Shown piece after piece: positions 44,415 to 52,405 of a DNA stretch of 64,000 nucleotides. The position numbers and the translations under genes were made by a program. The stretch comes from UBA2357 sp002344625 (GTDB lineage Bacteria; Pseudomonadota; Gammaproteobacteria; Burkholderiales; Rhodocyclaceae). Location: positions 62,001-126,000 of the forward strand of contig CALKIH010000022.1 in the NCBI GenBank assembly GCA_937995335.1, given 5' to 3'. The notes below the pieces were generated by a model, which saw only the letters and a program-made list of their open reading frames with translations, was not told the DNA's origin and did no database searches. Positions within the stretch are counted from its first letter, which is position 1. Each line of letters begins with the position of its first letter.

Positions 44415-46061
44415 ATGCCCACCGAACCCATCCAGGTTACCCCTTCGGCCTATGCCTACCCGCTGTTGATCAAGCAGCTGCTGCATACGCCGCTCGCCAC
44501 CGCGGCCGATCAGGAGATCGTCTATCGCGACAGCCATCGCCAGACCTACCGCGATCTCGCCGCCCGCATCGGCCGTCTCGCCAACGTGTTGCACGCCGCC
44601 GGCATCGGTCCCGGCGATACCGTCGCGGTGATGGACTGGGACAGCCACCGCTATCTCGAGTGCTTTTTTGCCGTGCCGATGATGGGGGCGGTGCTGCAGA
44701 CGGTGAATATCCGCCTGTCGCCCGAGCAGATCCTGTACACGCTGAATCACGCCGGTGCCGACATCGTGCTGGTGAACGCCGATTTCCTCCCGGTTCTGGA
44801 GACGATCAAGGATCAGTTGCAGACGGTGAAGAAGTGCGTGCTGATCGCCGATGGCGGCGAGGACGGGGCTTCGGTCGCGCTGCCCTGGATCGGCGAGTAC
44901 GAGGCGCTGCTGGCGCAGGCCGCGAGCGCGTATGACTTCCCCGATTTCGACGAGAACACGCGGGCGACGACCTTCTACACGACCGGCACGACCGGTGCGC
45001 CGAAGGGGGTCTATTTCAGCCATCGCCAACTGGTGCTGCACACGCTGGCGGTCGCCACCCATCTCGGCACCGCGCCCGAGCAGGGCCGCCTGCATCGGGG
45101 CGACGTATACATGCCGATCACCCCGATGTTCCACGTCCACGCCTGGGGCCTGCCCTACATCGCGACGATGCTCGGCCTCAAGCAGGTCTATCCCGGGCGC
45201 TATGCGCCGGAGACCCTGGCCCGCTACGTCCGCGACGAGAAGGTCACCTTTTCGCACTGCGTGCCGACCATCCTGCAGATGCTGCTGACCAATGCCGAGG
45301 CCAGCACGGTCGACCTCAAGGGCTGGAAAGTCATCATCGGTGGCGCGGCGATGACCAAGGGGCTGGCCGCCGCGGCGCTGGCGCGCGGCATCGACGTGTT
45401 TACCGGCTACGGGATGTCGGAAACCTGCCCGATCATGACCTTCGCGCGGGTGCCCGGCGACGTTCCGGCCGATGATCTCGACGCTCAGGCCGGCGAGCGC
45501 ATCCGCACCGGCTATCCGGTGCCGCTGGTCGATCTGCATAGCGTCGACGGCGATCTGCTCGACGTGCCCCGCGACGGCAAGAGCCCGGGCGAGATCGTGG
45601 TCCGCGCGCCGTGGCTTACCATGGGCTATCTGCACAACCCGGCGGCCTCGGCCGACCTGTGGGCCGGCGGCTATCTCCATACCGGCGACATCGGCGTCAT
45701 CGACCCGGCGGGTTGCGTGCAGGTCACCGACCGCATGAAGGACGTGATCAAGACTGGCGGCGAGTGGGTGTCCTCGCTCGAACTCGAGAACATCATTTCG
45801 CAGCATCCGGCCGTCGGCGAGGTCGCGGTGGTCGGGGTGAAGGACGACAAGTGGGGCGAACGCCCGCTGGCGCTGGTCGTCCTCAAGCCGGGGCAGACGG
45901 CCACCGCCGACGAGATCAAGGCGACGGCCGCGAAGGTCGCCGAAGCGGGTCGCATTTCGCGCTACGCGGTACCCGACCAGATCCGCTTCGTCGACACGCT
46001 GGAACGTACCAGCGTCGGCAAGATCAACAAGAAATTCATTCGCGAACAGCTGGCCTCGTGA
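44415..46061 (+). CDS. Medium/long-chain acyl-CoA synthetase
   Basis: A 548-residue adenylate-forming enzyme that activates a fatty acid to acyl-CoA. The P-loop TTFYTTGTTGAPKGV, the GYGMSETCP motif, the hinge region YLHTGDIGVID and the C-terminal GKINKKF are all present. It resembles AlkK-type medium-chain enzymes. The frame is open to 44316, but the family N-terminus and a TGGAGA ahead favour the ATG at 44415. It is the first gene of a three-gene beta-oxidation operon, divergent from the AraC regulator. Confidence 0.9.
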   Translation: MPTEPIQVTPSAYAYPLLIKQLLHTPLATAADQEIVYRDSHRQTYRDLAARIGRLANVLHAAGIGPGDTVAVMDWDSHRYLECFFAVPMMGAVLQTVNIRLSPEQILYTLNHAGADIVLVNADFLPVLETIKDQLQTVKKCVLIADGGEDGASVALPWIGEYEALLAQAASAYDFPDFDENTRATTFYTTGTTGAPKGVYFSHRQLVLHTLAVATHLGTAPEQGRLHRGDVYMPITPMFHVHAWGLPYIATMLGLKQVYPGRYAPETLARYVRDEKVTFSHCVPTILQMLLTNAEASTVDLKGWKVIIGGAAMTKGLAAAALARGIDVFTGYGMSETCPIMTFARVPGDVPADDLDAQAGERIRTGYPVPLVDLHSVDGDLLDVPRDGKSPGEIVVRAPWLTMGYLHNPAASADLWAGGYLHTGDIGVIDPAGCVQVTDRMKDVIKTGGEWVSSLELENIISQHPAVGEVAVVGVKDDKWGERPLALVVLKPGQTATADEIKATAAKVAEAGRISRYAVPDQIRFVDTLERTSVGKINKKFIREQLAS

Positions 46062-46089
46062 TGGCCAGCGCAAACCGGGAGCCCATCGC

Positions 46090-48486
46090 GTGAACAGACT
46101 GCAAGTCAAGCAAGCCGCCGTGCTCGGCGCCGGCGTCATGGGTGCGCAGATCGCTGCCCATCTCGCCAATGCAGGCGTGCCGGTCGTCCTTTTCGACCTG
46201 GCCGCCAGGGAAGGCGACAAGAACGGCATCGTCAACCGCGCCATCGACGGCCTGAAGCGGCTCGAGCCGGCGCCGCTCGCGAACAAGGCGGCGCTGAAGC
46301 TGATTTCGGCCGCCAACTACGACGAGCATCTCGGCCGGCTCGCCGGCTGCGACCTGGTCATCGAGGCGATCGCCGAGCGCATGGACTGGAAGAACGCGTT
46401 GTACGGCAAGATCGCGCCGTACCTCGCGCCTCATGCCATCGTCGCCTCAAACACCTCGGGGCTGTCGATCGACGCGCTGTCGCAGGCGCTGCCGGCCGAC
46501 CTGCGGCCGCGCTTCTGCGGCATCCATTTCTTCAACCCGCCGCGCTACATGCGCCTGGTCGAAATCATCGCGACGCGCACGACCGACTCGGGCACGCTCG
46601 ACGCGCTCGAGACCTGGCTGACTTCGCGTCTCGGCAAGGGGGTGGTCCGCGCGCTGGACACCCCCAACTTCGTCGCCAACCGCATCGGCGTCTTTTCGAT
46701 TCTGGCGGTGATGCATCATACCGAGCGCTTCGCGCTCGGCTTCGATGTGGTCGACGCCCTGACCGGACCTAGAATCGGCCGCCCGAAGAGCGCCACCTAC
46801 CGCACGGCGGACGTCGTCGGCCTGGATACGCTGGCGCATGTCGTGCGCACTATGCACGACACGCTGCCCGACGACCCATGGCATCGCCATTTCACGGTGC
46901 CGGCGTGGCTGGAGCAACTGATCGAGCAGGGCGCCCTGGGCCAGAAGAGCAAGGGCGGGATCTTCCGCAAGGTCGGCAAGGACATCCACGTGCTCGATCT
47001 CGGCCTGCGCGACTACCGTCCTTCGAGCGGTGAGCCCGGCGCGGAAGTGGCCGCCCTGTTCAAGGACAAGAACCCGGCCAGCCGCTTCGCCGCGTTGCGT
47101 GCCTCGACCGATCCGCAGGCGAGGTTCCTGTGGGCGATCTTCCGCGACGTCTTCCACTACGCCGCCGTGCAGCTCGAGTCGGTCGCCGACAATGCCCGCG
47201 ACCTCGACCTCGCCATGCGCTGGGGCTTCGGCTGGGCGCAGGGGCCGTTCGAGATCTGGCAGTCCGCCGGCTGGACCGACATCGCCGAGGCCATCGTCGC
47301 CGACATCGCCGCCGGCGAAATGATGAGCGACGCGCCGATGCCGGGCTGGGTGCTGGACGGGCGCGCCGGCGTCCACACGCCGCAAGGCTCGTGGTCGCCG
47401 CGCCGCCAGGCCTACGTGCCGCGTTCCACGCTGCCGGTCTACCAGCGCCAGCTTTTCCCGGACAGCGTTCTCGGCGACGGCGCGCTGCCGCCCGAACAAT
47501 CCGGCGAGACGCTGTTCGAGAACGACGGCGTCCGCCTGTGGCGCCTGCCTGCCGTCGATGCCGGCATCGGCATCGTCTCGTTCAAGTCCAAGATGCATGC
47601 CATCGGCGCCGAAGTGGTGGACGGCGTCGTGGCCGCGGTGCGCCAGGCCGAGCAGAGCCTGGCCGGCGTGGTCATCTGGCACGCGCCGCCGTTCGCGGTC
47701 GGGGCCAACCTGGCGCAGGTCGCCGAGGCGTGCGCGGCCGGCGATTTCGCGCGGCTCGAGCGCTATGTCGACGCTTTCCAGCAGGCCGGACAGGTGTTGA
47801 AGTACGCGCAAGTGCCGGTGGTCGCGGCGGTCCAGGGCATGGCCCTGGGCGGTGGCTGCGAGTTCGCGCTGCATGCGACGCGGCGAGTGCTGGCGCTGGA
47901 AAGCTACGTGGGCCTGGTCGAAGCCGGCGTCGGCTTGATCCCGGCGGGCGGCGGCTGCAAGGAATTCGCCTTGCAGGCGGCCGAATGGGCCGCGCGCACC
48001 GCGACGCCGGCCGACCTGATGGCTTTTCTGCAACCGGTGTTCATGCGCATCGCCACGGCCAAGGTCTCGAAGAGCGCCGCCGAAGCGGTCGACGATGGCT
48101 TCGCCCGCACCACCGACAGCGTGCTGTTCCACCCGGACGAACTGCTCTACGTGGCGATCCGCGAAGCCCGGGCGCTGGCCGAGTCCGGCCATGCGCCCCG
48201 CGCCACGGCCCGTGCCGTGCCGGTGGCCGGTCGCGGCGGCATCGCGACGCTGGAGATGACGCTGGTCAACATGCGTGACGGCGGCATGATCTCGGCCTAC
48301 GACTACCAGGTCGCCCGCGCCGCGGCGGTCGCGCTGTGCGGCGGCGAAGTCGACGCCGGCAGCCTGGTCGACGAGGCCTGGCTGCTCGCGGTCGAGCGCC
48401 GCCTGTTCGTCGAACTGCTGAAGAACCCCCAGACCCAGGCCCGGATCCAGCACATGCTCGATACCGGCAAGCCGCTGCGCAACTGA
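46090..48486 (+). CDS. Bifunctional 3-hydroxyacyl-CoA dehydrogenase/enoyl-CoA hydratase (FadN-type)
   Basis: A 798-residue beta-oxidation enzyme. Dehydrogenase comes first: the NAD motif AVLGAGVMGAQIAAHLANAG begins near residue 8, then IHFFNPPRYMRLVEI and the substrate-binding helical domain. The enoyl-CoA hydratase (crotonase) part is at about residues 480-690, with VVAAVQGMALGGGCEFAL. This order is the reverse of Escherichia coli FadB and matches FadN of Bacillus and similar proteins in Betaproteobacteria. The start is GTG at 46090. It is followed by a thiolase after 24 bases, so the pair should form a trifunctional-type complex or act in series. Confidence 0.92.
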   Translation: MNRLQVKQAAVLGAGVMGAQIAAHLANAGVPVVLFDLAAREGDKNGIVNRAIDGLKRLEPAPLANKAALKLISAANYDEHLGRLAGCDLVIEAIAERMDWKNALYGKIAPYLAPHAIVASNTSGLSIDALSQALPADLRPRFCGIHFFNPPRYMRLVEIIATRTTDSGTLDALETWLTSRLGKGVVRALDTPNFVANRIGVFSILAVMHHTERFALGFDVVDALTGPRIGRPKSATYRTADVVGLDTLAHVVRTMHDTLPDDPWHRHFTVPAWLEQLIEQGALGQKSKGGIFRKVGKDIHVLDLGLRDYRPSSGEPGAEVAALFKDKNPASRFAALRASTDPQARFLWAIFRDVFHYAAVQLESVADNARDLDLAMRWGFGWAQGPFEIWQSAGWTDIAEAIVADIAAGEMMSDAPMPGWVLDGRAGVHTPQGSWSPRRQAYVPRSTLPVYQRQLFPDSVLGDGALPPEQSGETLFENDGVRLWRLPAVDAGIGIVSFKSKMHAIGAEVVDGVVAAVRQAEQSLAGVVIWHAPPFAVGANLAQVAEACAAGDFARLERYVDAFQQAGQVLKYAQVPVVAAVQGMALGGGCEFALHATRRVLALESYVGLVEAGVGLIPAGGGCKEFALQAAEWAARTATPADLMAFLQPVFMRIATAKVSKSAAEAVDDGFARTTDSVLFHPDELLYVAIREARALAESGHAPRATARAVPVAGRGGIATLEMTLVNMRDGGMISAYDYQVARAAAVALCGGEVDAGSLVDEAWLLAVERRLFVELLKNPQTQARIQHMLDTGKPLRN

Positions 48487-48510
48487 TCCGGCCGAGGAGA
48501 GCACACCAAA

Positions 48511-49707
48511 ATGAGCAAACAGATTCAGGATGCCTACATCGTCGCCGCGACCCGCCTGCCGGTGGCCAGGCGCAACGGGATGTTCGCGAACGCCCGCCCG
48601 GACGACATGCTGGCCCACGCGATCCGTTCGGTGGTCGCGCAGGTGCCGGCGCTCGATCCGGCCCGCATCGGCGACGTCATCGTCGGCTGCGCTATCCCCG
48701 AAGCGGAGCAGGGCATGAACGTCGCCCGCATCGGCGCGCTGCTCGCCGGCCTGCCGAACACCGTCCCGGGCATCACCGTCAACCGCTTCTGCGCGTCCGG
48801 CCTGCAGGCGGTGGCCGACGCCGCCAACCAGATCCGTCTCGGCCTGGCCGACGTGATGATCGCCGCCGGCACGGAGTCGATGACCGCGATGTCCGCCATC
48901 ATGGGCAACAAGGTGGCGCCCAACCCGGTTTTGTTTTCGGATGAGAACATCGGCATCGCCTACGGCATGGGCCTGACCGCCGAGCGGGTCGCACAGCGCT
49001 GGGAGATCAGCCGCGAGGCGCAGGACGTGTTCGCCGCAGCCTCACACCGCAAGGCCTGCGACGCCATCGCCGGCGGCCATTTCAAGGCCGAGATCGCGCC
49101 CTTCAGCGTGTGCGACCACGTGCCCGACCTGGTGACCGGCGAGGTCCGGCAGCGCGCGCGCACGCCGACCGACGACGAAGGCGCGCGCCGCGATGTTTCG
49201 GTCGACACGCTGGCCAGGCTGCGCCCGGTCTTCGATGCCAAGGGTTCGGTCACCGCGGGCAATGCCTCGCAGATGTCCGATGGCGCCGGCAGCGTGATGC
49301 TGGTCTCGGAGCGGGTCGTGAAGGAACACGGGCTCACGCCGCTCGCCCGCTTCGCCGGCTATGCCGTCGCCGGGGTGGCACCGGAGATCATGGGCGTCGG
49401 CCCGATCGTGGCGATTCCCAAGGTGTTGCGGCGGGTCGGCATCGGCGCGCAAGACCTCGACTGGATCGAGTTGAACGAAGCCTTCGCCGCGCAGGCCCTG
49501 GCGGTGATCAAGGAACTCGGCCTCGATCCGTCGAAGATCAACCCGCTCGGCGGCGCGATCGCGCTTGGCCACCCGCTCGGCGCCACCGGCGCCATCCGCA
49601 CCGCGACGCTGCTGCATGGCCTGTGCCGTACCGGCGGCAAGTACGGCATGGTCAGCATGTGCGTCGGCACCGGCATGGGCGCCGCGGGGGTCTTCGAGCG
49701 CCTCTGA
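48511..49707 (+). CDS. Acetyl-CoA acyltransferase (thiolase)
   Basis: A 398-residue thiolase that splits 3-ketoacyl-CoA to acetyl-CoA and a shortened acyl-CoA. The acyl-accepting Cys94 lies in NRFCASGLQA, the active-site His in GGAIALGHPLGATG (about residue 356), and the second Cys in MCVGTGMGAAG (about 386). GAGGAGA is at about 48494. It closes the operon begun by the acyl-CoA synthetase. No acyl-CoA dehydrogenase is in the cluster, so that step is supplied elsewhere. Confidence 0.94.
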   Translation: MSKQIQDAYIVAATRLPVARRNGMFANARPDDMLAHAIRSVVAQVPALDPARIGDVIVGCAIPEAEQGMNVARIGALLAGLPNTVPGITVNRFCASGLQAVADAANQIRLGLADVMIAAGTESMTAMSAIMGNKVAPNPVLFSDENIGIAYGMGLTAERVAQRWEISREAQDVFAAASHRKACDAIAGGHFKAEIAPFSVCDHVPDLVTGEVRQRARTPTDDEGARRDVSVDTLARLRPVFDAKGSVTAGNASQMSDGAGSVMLVSERVVKEHGLTPLARFAGYAVAGVAPEIMGVGPIVAIPKVLRRVGIGAQDLDWIELNEAFAAQALAVIKELGLDPSKINPLGGAIALGHPLGATGAIRTATLLHGLCRTGGKYGMVSMCVGTGMGAAGVFERL

Positions 49708-49836
49708 GCGCGCTCGCGGGCGAGGCGGCATCGGGAGGCGGCGCCCGCCGCGGAACGACGAACCGATGGCGAATCCGGTCGATAGTGGGGTATCTTCGCC
49801 GCCACTTGGTCGGGGTTTGGCGGCAGATGGGTTATA

Positions 49837-49847
49837 TTGCAGTGCAA
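49837..49847. promoter_or_regulatory. TGC-AGT-GCA palindrome, candidate PhaR-type site
   Basis: TTGCAGTGCAA is a perfect 11-base palindrome directly after a TATATT (49833-49838) that could serve as a -10 element, 110 bases before the DUF2760 gene. The TGC-N3-GCA core is like that reported for PhaR/PhbF repressors of polyhydroxyalkanoate genes. A second copy of the core is at 61862-61872. Confidence 0.35.
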
Positions 49848-49956
49848 AATCCGGCGCGTTCGCCGTGGCATGCGCCGTGGCGCGTATGCCGGCCCGGGTG
49901 ACCACGCAGTGTGACCCGCGGCCCGCCCCCATGACCCGCACATCAGGAGAGCCCGC

Positions 49957-50514
49957 ATGGCCGACCCCAAACCCTCTCTGCCTGGCCGCATTTCGCTTGC
50001 CTTCGGTACCTTCTTCGCGATCCTCGGCAATGCCGATCTGGCCTCGAGCATCCGGCGCCTGCGCACCGGCGCGGCTGCCGAATCGGTGCCCGAGGCGCCA
50101 CCCGAGACCGCGCCGGTGAGCCCCCTGCGCGAAGTGGCGCCGGATGCGGCGCTGCAGTTGCTGGCCTTGTTGCAGCGCGAAGCGCGCCTGGTCGATTTCG
50201 TCGAGGAAGACATTGCCGCCTACGCCGACGCCGACGTCGGCGCGGCCGCGCGGCTCGTGCATGACGGTTGCCGCAAGGCGTTGCGCGAGCATTTCAGCCT
50301 CGAGCCGGTGCGGCACGAAAACGAAGGCGACCGGATCAGCCTGCCGGCCGGCTTCGACGCCGCGGCGATCCGGGTGAGCGGCAACGTGGTCGGGCAGCCG
50401 CCTTTCGCCGGGCAACTCACCCATCGCGGCTGGCGGGTCGCCGCCTCCCGCTTGCCGAGCCTCTCGCAAGGCCACGACAGCACCATCATCGCCCCGGCGG
50501 AGGTCGAACTATGA
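49957..50514 (+). CDS. DUF2760 family protein
   Basis: A 185-residue protein of unknown function. A weakly hydrophobic N-terminus (residues 8-32) is followed by a Pro/Glu linker and a conserved domain: LQLLALLQREARLVDFVEEDI, GAAARLVHDGCRKAL and ending GHDSTIIAPAEVEL. The family, which I recognise as DUF2760, is found next to atypical Hsp70 genes. AGGAGA stands six bases ahead of the ATG. The stop overlaps the first Hsp70 ATG (ATGA), so they are made together; it may be a partner or cochaperone of the two Hsp70 proteins, which is inference. Confidence 0.82.
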   Translation: MADPKPSLPGRISLAFGTFFAILGNADLASSIRRLRTGAAAESVPEAPPETAPVSPLREVAPDAALQLLALLQREARLVDFVEEDIAAYADADVGAAARLVHDGCRKALREHFSLEPVRHENEGDRISLPAGFDAAAIRVSGNVVGQPPFAGQLTHRGWRVAASRLPSLSQGHDSTIIAPAEVEL

Positions 50515-52391
50515 GCGAGCACGATCTGGACCCGGCAGGGGATGACGGCGCGCCGCGCTACGCGATCGGGGTCGACCTCGGGACCACCCATTGCGCACTG
50601 TCGTACGTCGATACACGGGCGAGCGACGGCGAGCAGGCCGAACTTGCGGTGCTGCAGGTACCGCAACTGAGCGCCCCCGGCACGGTGGAGTCGCTGGCGC
50701 TGCTGCCGTCTTTCGTCTATCTGCCGCACGAGAGCGAACTCGCGCCGGGCGATCTCGGGCTGCCGTGGACTTCGGCGCAGGATTTCGCGGTCGGCGCGTT
50801 CGCGCGTGCGCGCGGCGCGACCACCCCGATTCGCATGGTCGCGAGCGCCAAGAGCTGGCTGTGCCATCCCGGCGTCGACCGGCGCGGGCCGATCCTGCCC
50901 GCCGACGCGCCCGACGAGCTCGCACGCATCTCGCCGTTCGAGGCTTCGGTGCGCTACCTCGGCCATCTGCGCGAAGCCTGGAACGCGGCGCACCCCGACG
51001 CGCCCTTCGACGAGCAGGACGTCACCGTCACCATTCCCGCGTCGTTCGATCCGGTCGCGCGCGAACTCACCGCCGAGGCCGCGAGCGCCGCCGGTTATGC
51101 GCGCCTGACGCTGCTCGAGGAGCCGCAGGCCGCGCTCTACAGCTGGATCCAGAACAGTGCCGGCGCCTGGCGCAAGGCGGTCCGGCCCGGCGACATCATC
51201 CTCGTGGTCGATGTCGGTGGTGGCACCACCGACCTGTCGCTGATCGCGGTGGTCGAGCGTAATGGCACCCTCGAGCCGCACCGGGTGGCGGTCGGCGATC
51301 ACATCCTGCTGGGCGGCGACAACATGGATCTCGCGCTCGCGTACGGGGTGGTGCGCAAGCTGGCGGCGCAGGGCACCAAGCTCGACGCTTGGCAGACGCG
51401 GGCGCTGTCGCACGCCTGCCGCGCGGCCAAGGAAGGCCTGCTGGGCGACGCGAGCCTCGAAGCAGTGCCGCTGGTGGTGCCCAGCCGTGGCTCGAAGCTG
51501 GTGGGCGGATCGATTCGCACCGAGCTCACCCGCGCCGAGCTCGACACCTTGCTGCTCGACGGCTTTTTTCCGCAGGTCGGCGTGTCGGAGCATCCCCAGG
51601 CGCGCGCGCGCAGCGCGCTCACCCAACTGGGCCTGCCGTATGCGCAGGACGCCGCCGTCACCCGCCACCTCGCCGCCTTTCTGACCCGCCAGCGCGACGC
51701 CACCGCCGAACTCGAGGGTTTCGACGCGGCGCCGCCGGCCGACGCGAGCTTCCTGCATCCGACCGCGGTCCTGTTCAACGGCGGGGTGCTGAAGTCCGAG
51801 TTGCTCGCCCAGCGTCTGTTGGCCACGCTCGCGGCCTGGCTCGATGCCGAAGGGGCGCCGCCGGCGCGCCTGCTCGCCGGGGCCGATCTGGACCTGGCGG
51901 TGGCGCGCGGCGCCGCGTACTACGGCTATGTGCGCCGTGGCCGCGGGGTGCGCATTCGCGGCGGCACCGCCCGCGCCTACTACGTCGCGGTCGAATCCGC
52001 GATGCCGGCCGTGCCCGGCATGGAGCCGCCGATCGAGGCACTGTGCCTCGCGCCGTTCGGGATGGAGGAGGGGACCGAGGCGCCCTTGCCGGCGCAGGAG
52101 TTCGGCCTGGTGGTGGGCGAGCCGGTGCGGTTTCGCTTCTTCGGGTCGTCGGTGCGGCGGCAGGACCAGGTGGGCACGCTGCTCGACGCCTGGAACGACG
52201 ACGAACTGCAGGAGCTCGACGAGATCGAGGCGACGCTGCCGGCCGACGGGCGCAAGGCAGGCGAGATCGTGCGGGTCAGGCTGCATGCGCGGGTGACCGA
52301 GGCGGGCACGCTGGAACTCGAGGCCGTGCCGGCCGACGGCGATCAGCGCTGGAAGGTCGAGTTCGAGGTGCGCGCCGATACCCCGGCCTGA
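50511..52391 (+). CDS. Atypical Hsp70 family protein, short form
   Basis: A 626-residue actin/Hsp70-fold ATPase. The phosphate-1 motif is AIGVDLGTTHCALSYVD (from about residue 18), the phosphate-2 motif is IILVVDVGGGTTDLSLIAV, and LEEPQAALYSWI links them. It differs from DnaK in the first 200 residues, and the C-terminus lacks the usual substrate-binding lid and the EEVD-like end. It is therefore a divergent Hsp70 with unknown clients. The stop is 14 bases before the possible GTG of a second, longer Hsp70. No dnaJ or grpE is near. Confidence 0.88.
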   Translation: MSEHDLDPAGDDGAPRYAIGVDLGTTHCALSYVDTRASDGEQAELAVLQVPQLSAPGTVESLALLPSFVYLPHESELAPGDLGLPWTSAQDFAVGAFARARGATTPIRMVASAKSWLCHPGVDRRGPILPADAPDELARISPFEASVRYLGHLREAWNAAHPDAPFDEQDVTVTIPASFDPVARELTAEAASAAGYARLTLLEEPQAALYSWIQNSAGAWRKAVRPGDIILVVDVGGGTTDLSLIAVVERNGTLEPHRVAVGDHILLGGDNMDLALAYGVVRKLAAQGTKLDAWQTRALSHACRAAKEGLLGDASLEAVPLVVPSRGSKLVGGSIRTELTRAELDTLLLDGFFPQVGVSEHPQARARSALTQLGLPYAQDAAVTRHLAAFLTRQRDATAELEGFDAAPPADASFLHPTAVLFNGGVLKSELLAQRLLATLAAWLDAEGAPPARLLAGADLDLAVARGAAYYGYVRRGRGVRIRGGTARAYYVAVESAMPAVPGMEPPIEALCLAPFGMEEGTEAPLPAQEFGLVVGEPVRFRFFGSSVRRQDQVGTLLDAWNDDELQELDEIEATLPADGRKAGEIVRVRLHARVTEAGTLELEAVPADGDQRWKVEFEVRADTPA

Positions 52392-52405
52392 GATGAACGG
52401 GCGTT

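Noticed and set aside
46447..48618. 723-codon open frame opposite the FadN-type gene
   Set aside because: Same artefact: an antisense frame without motifs over a gene with strong homology.
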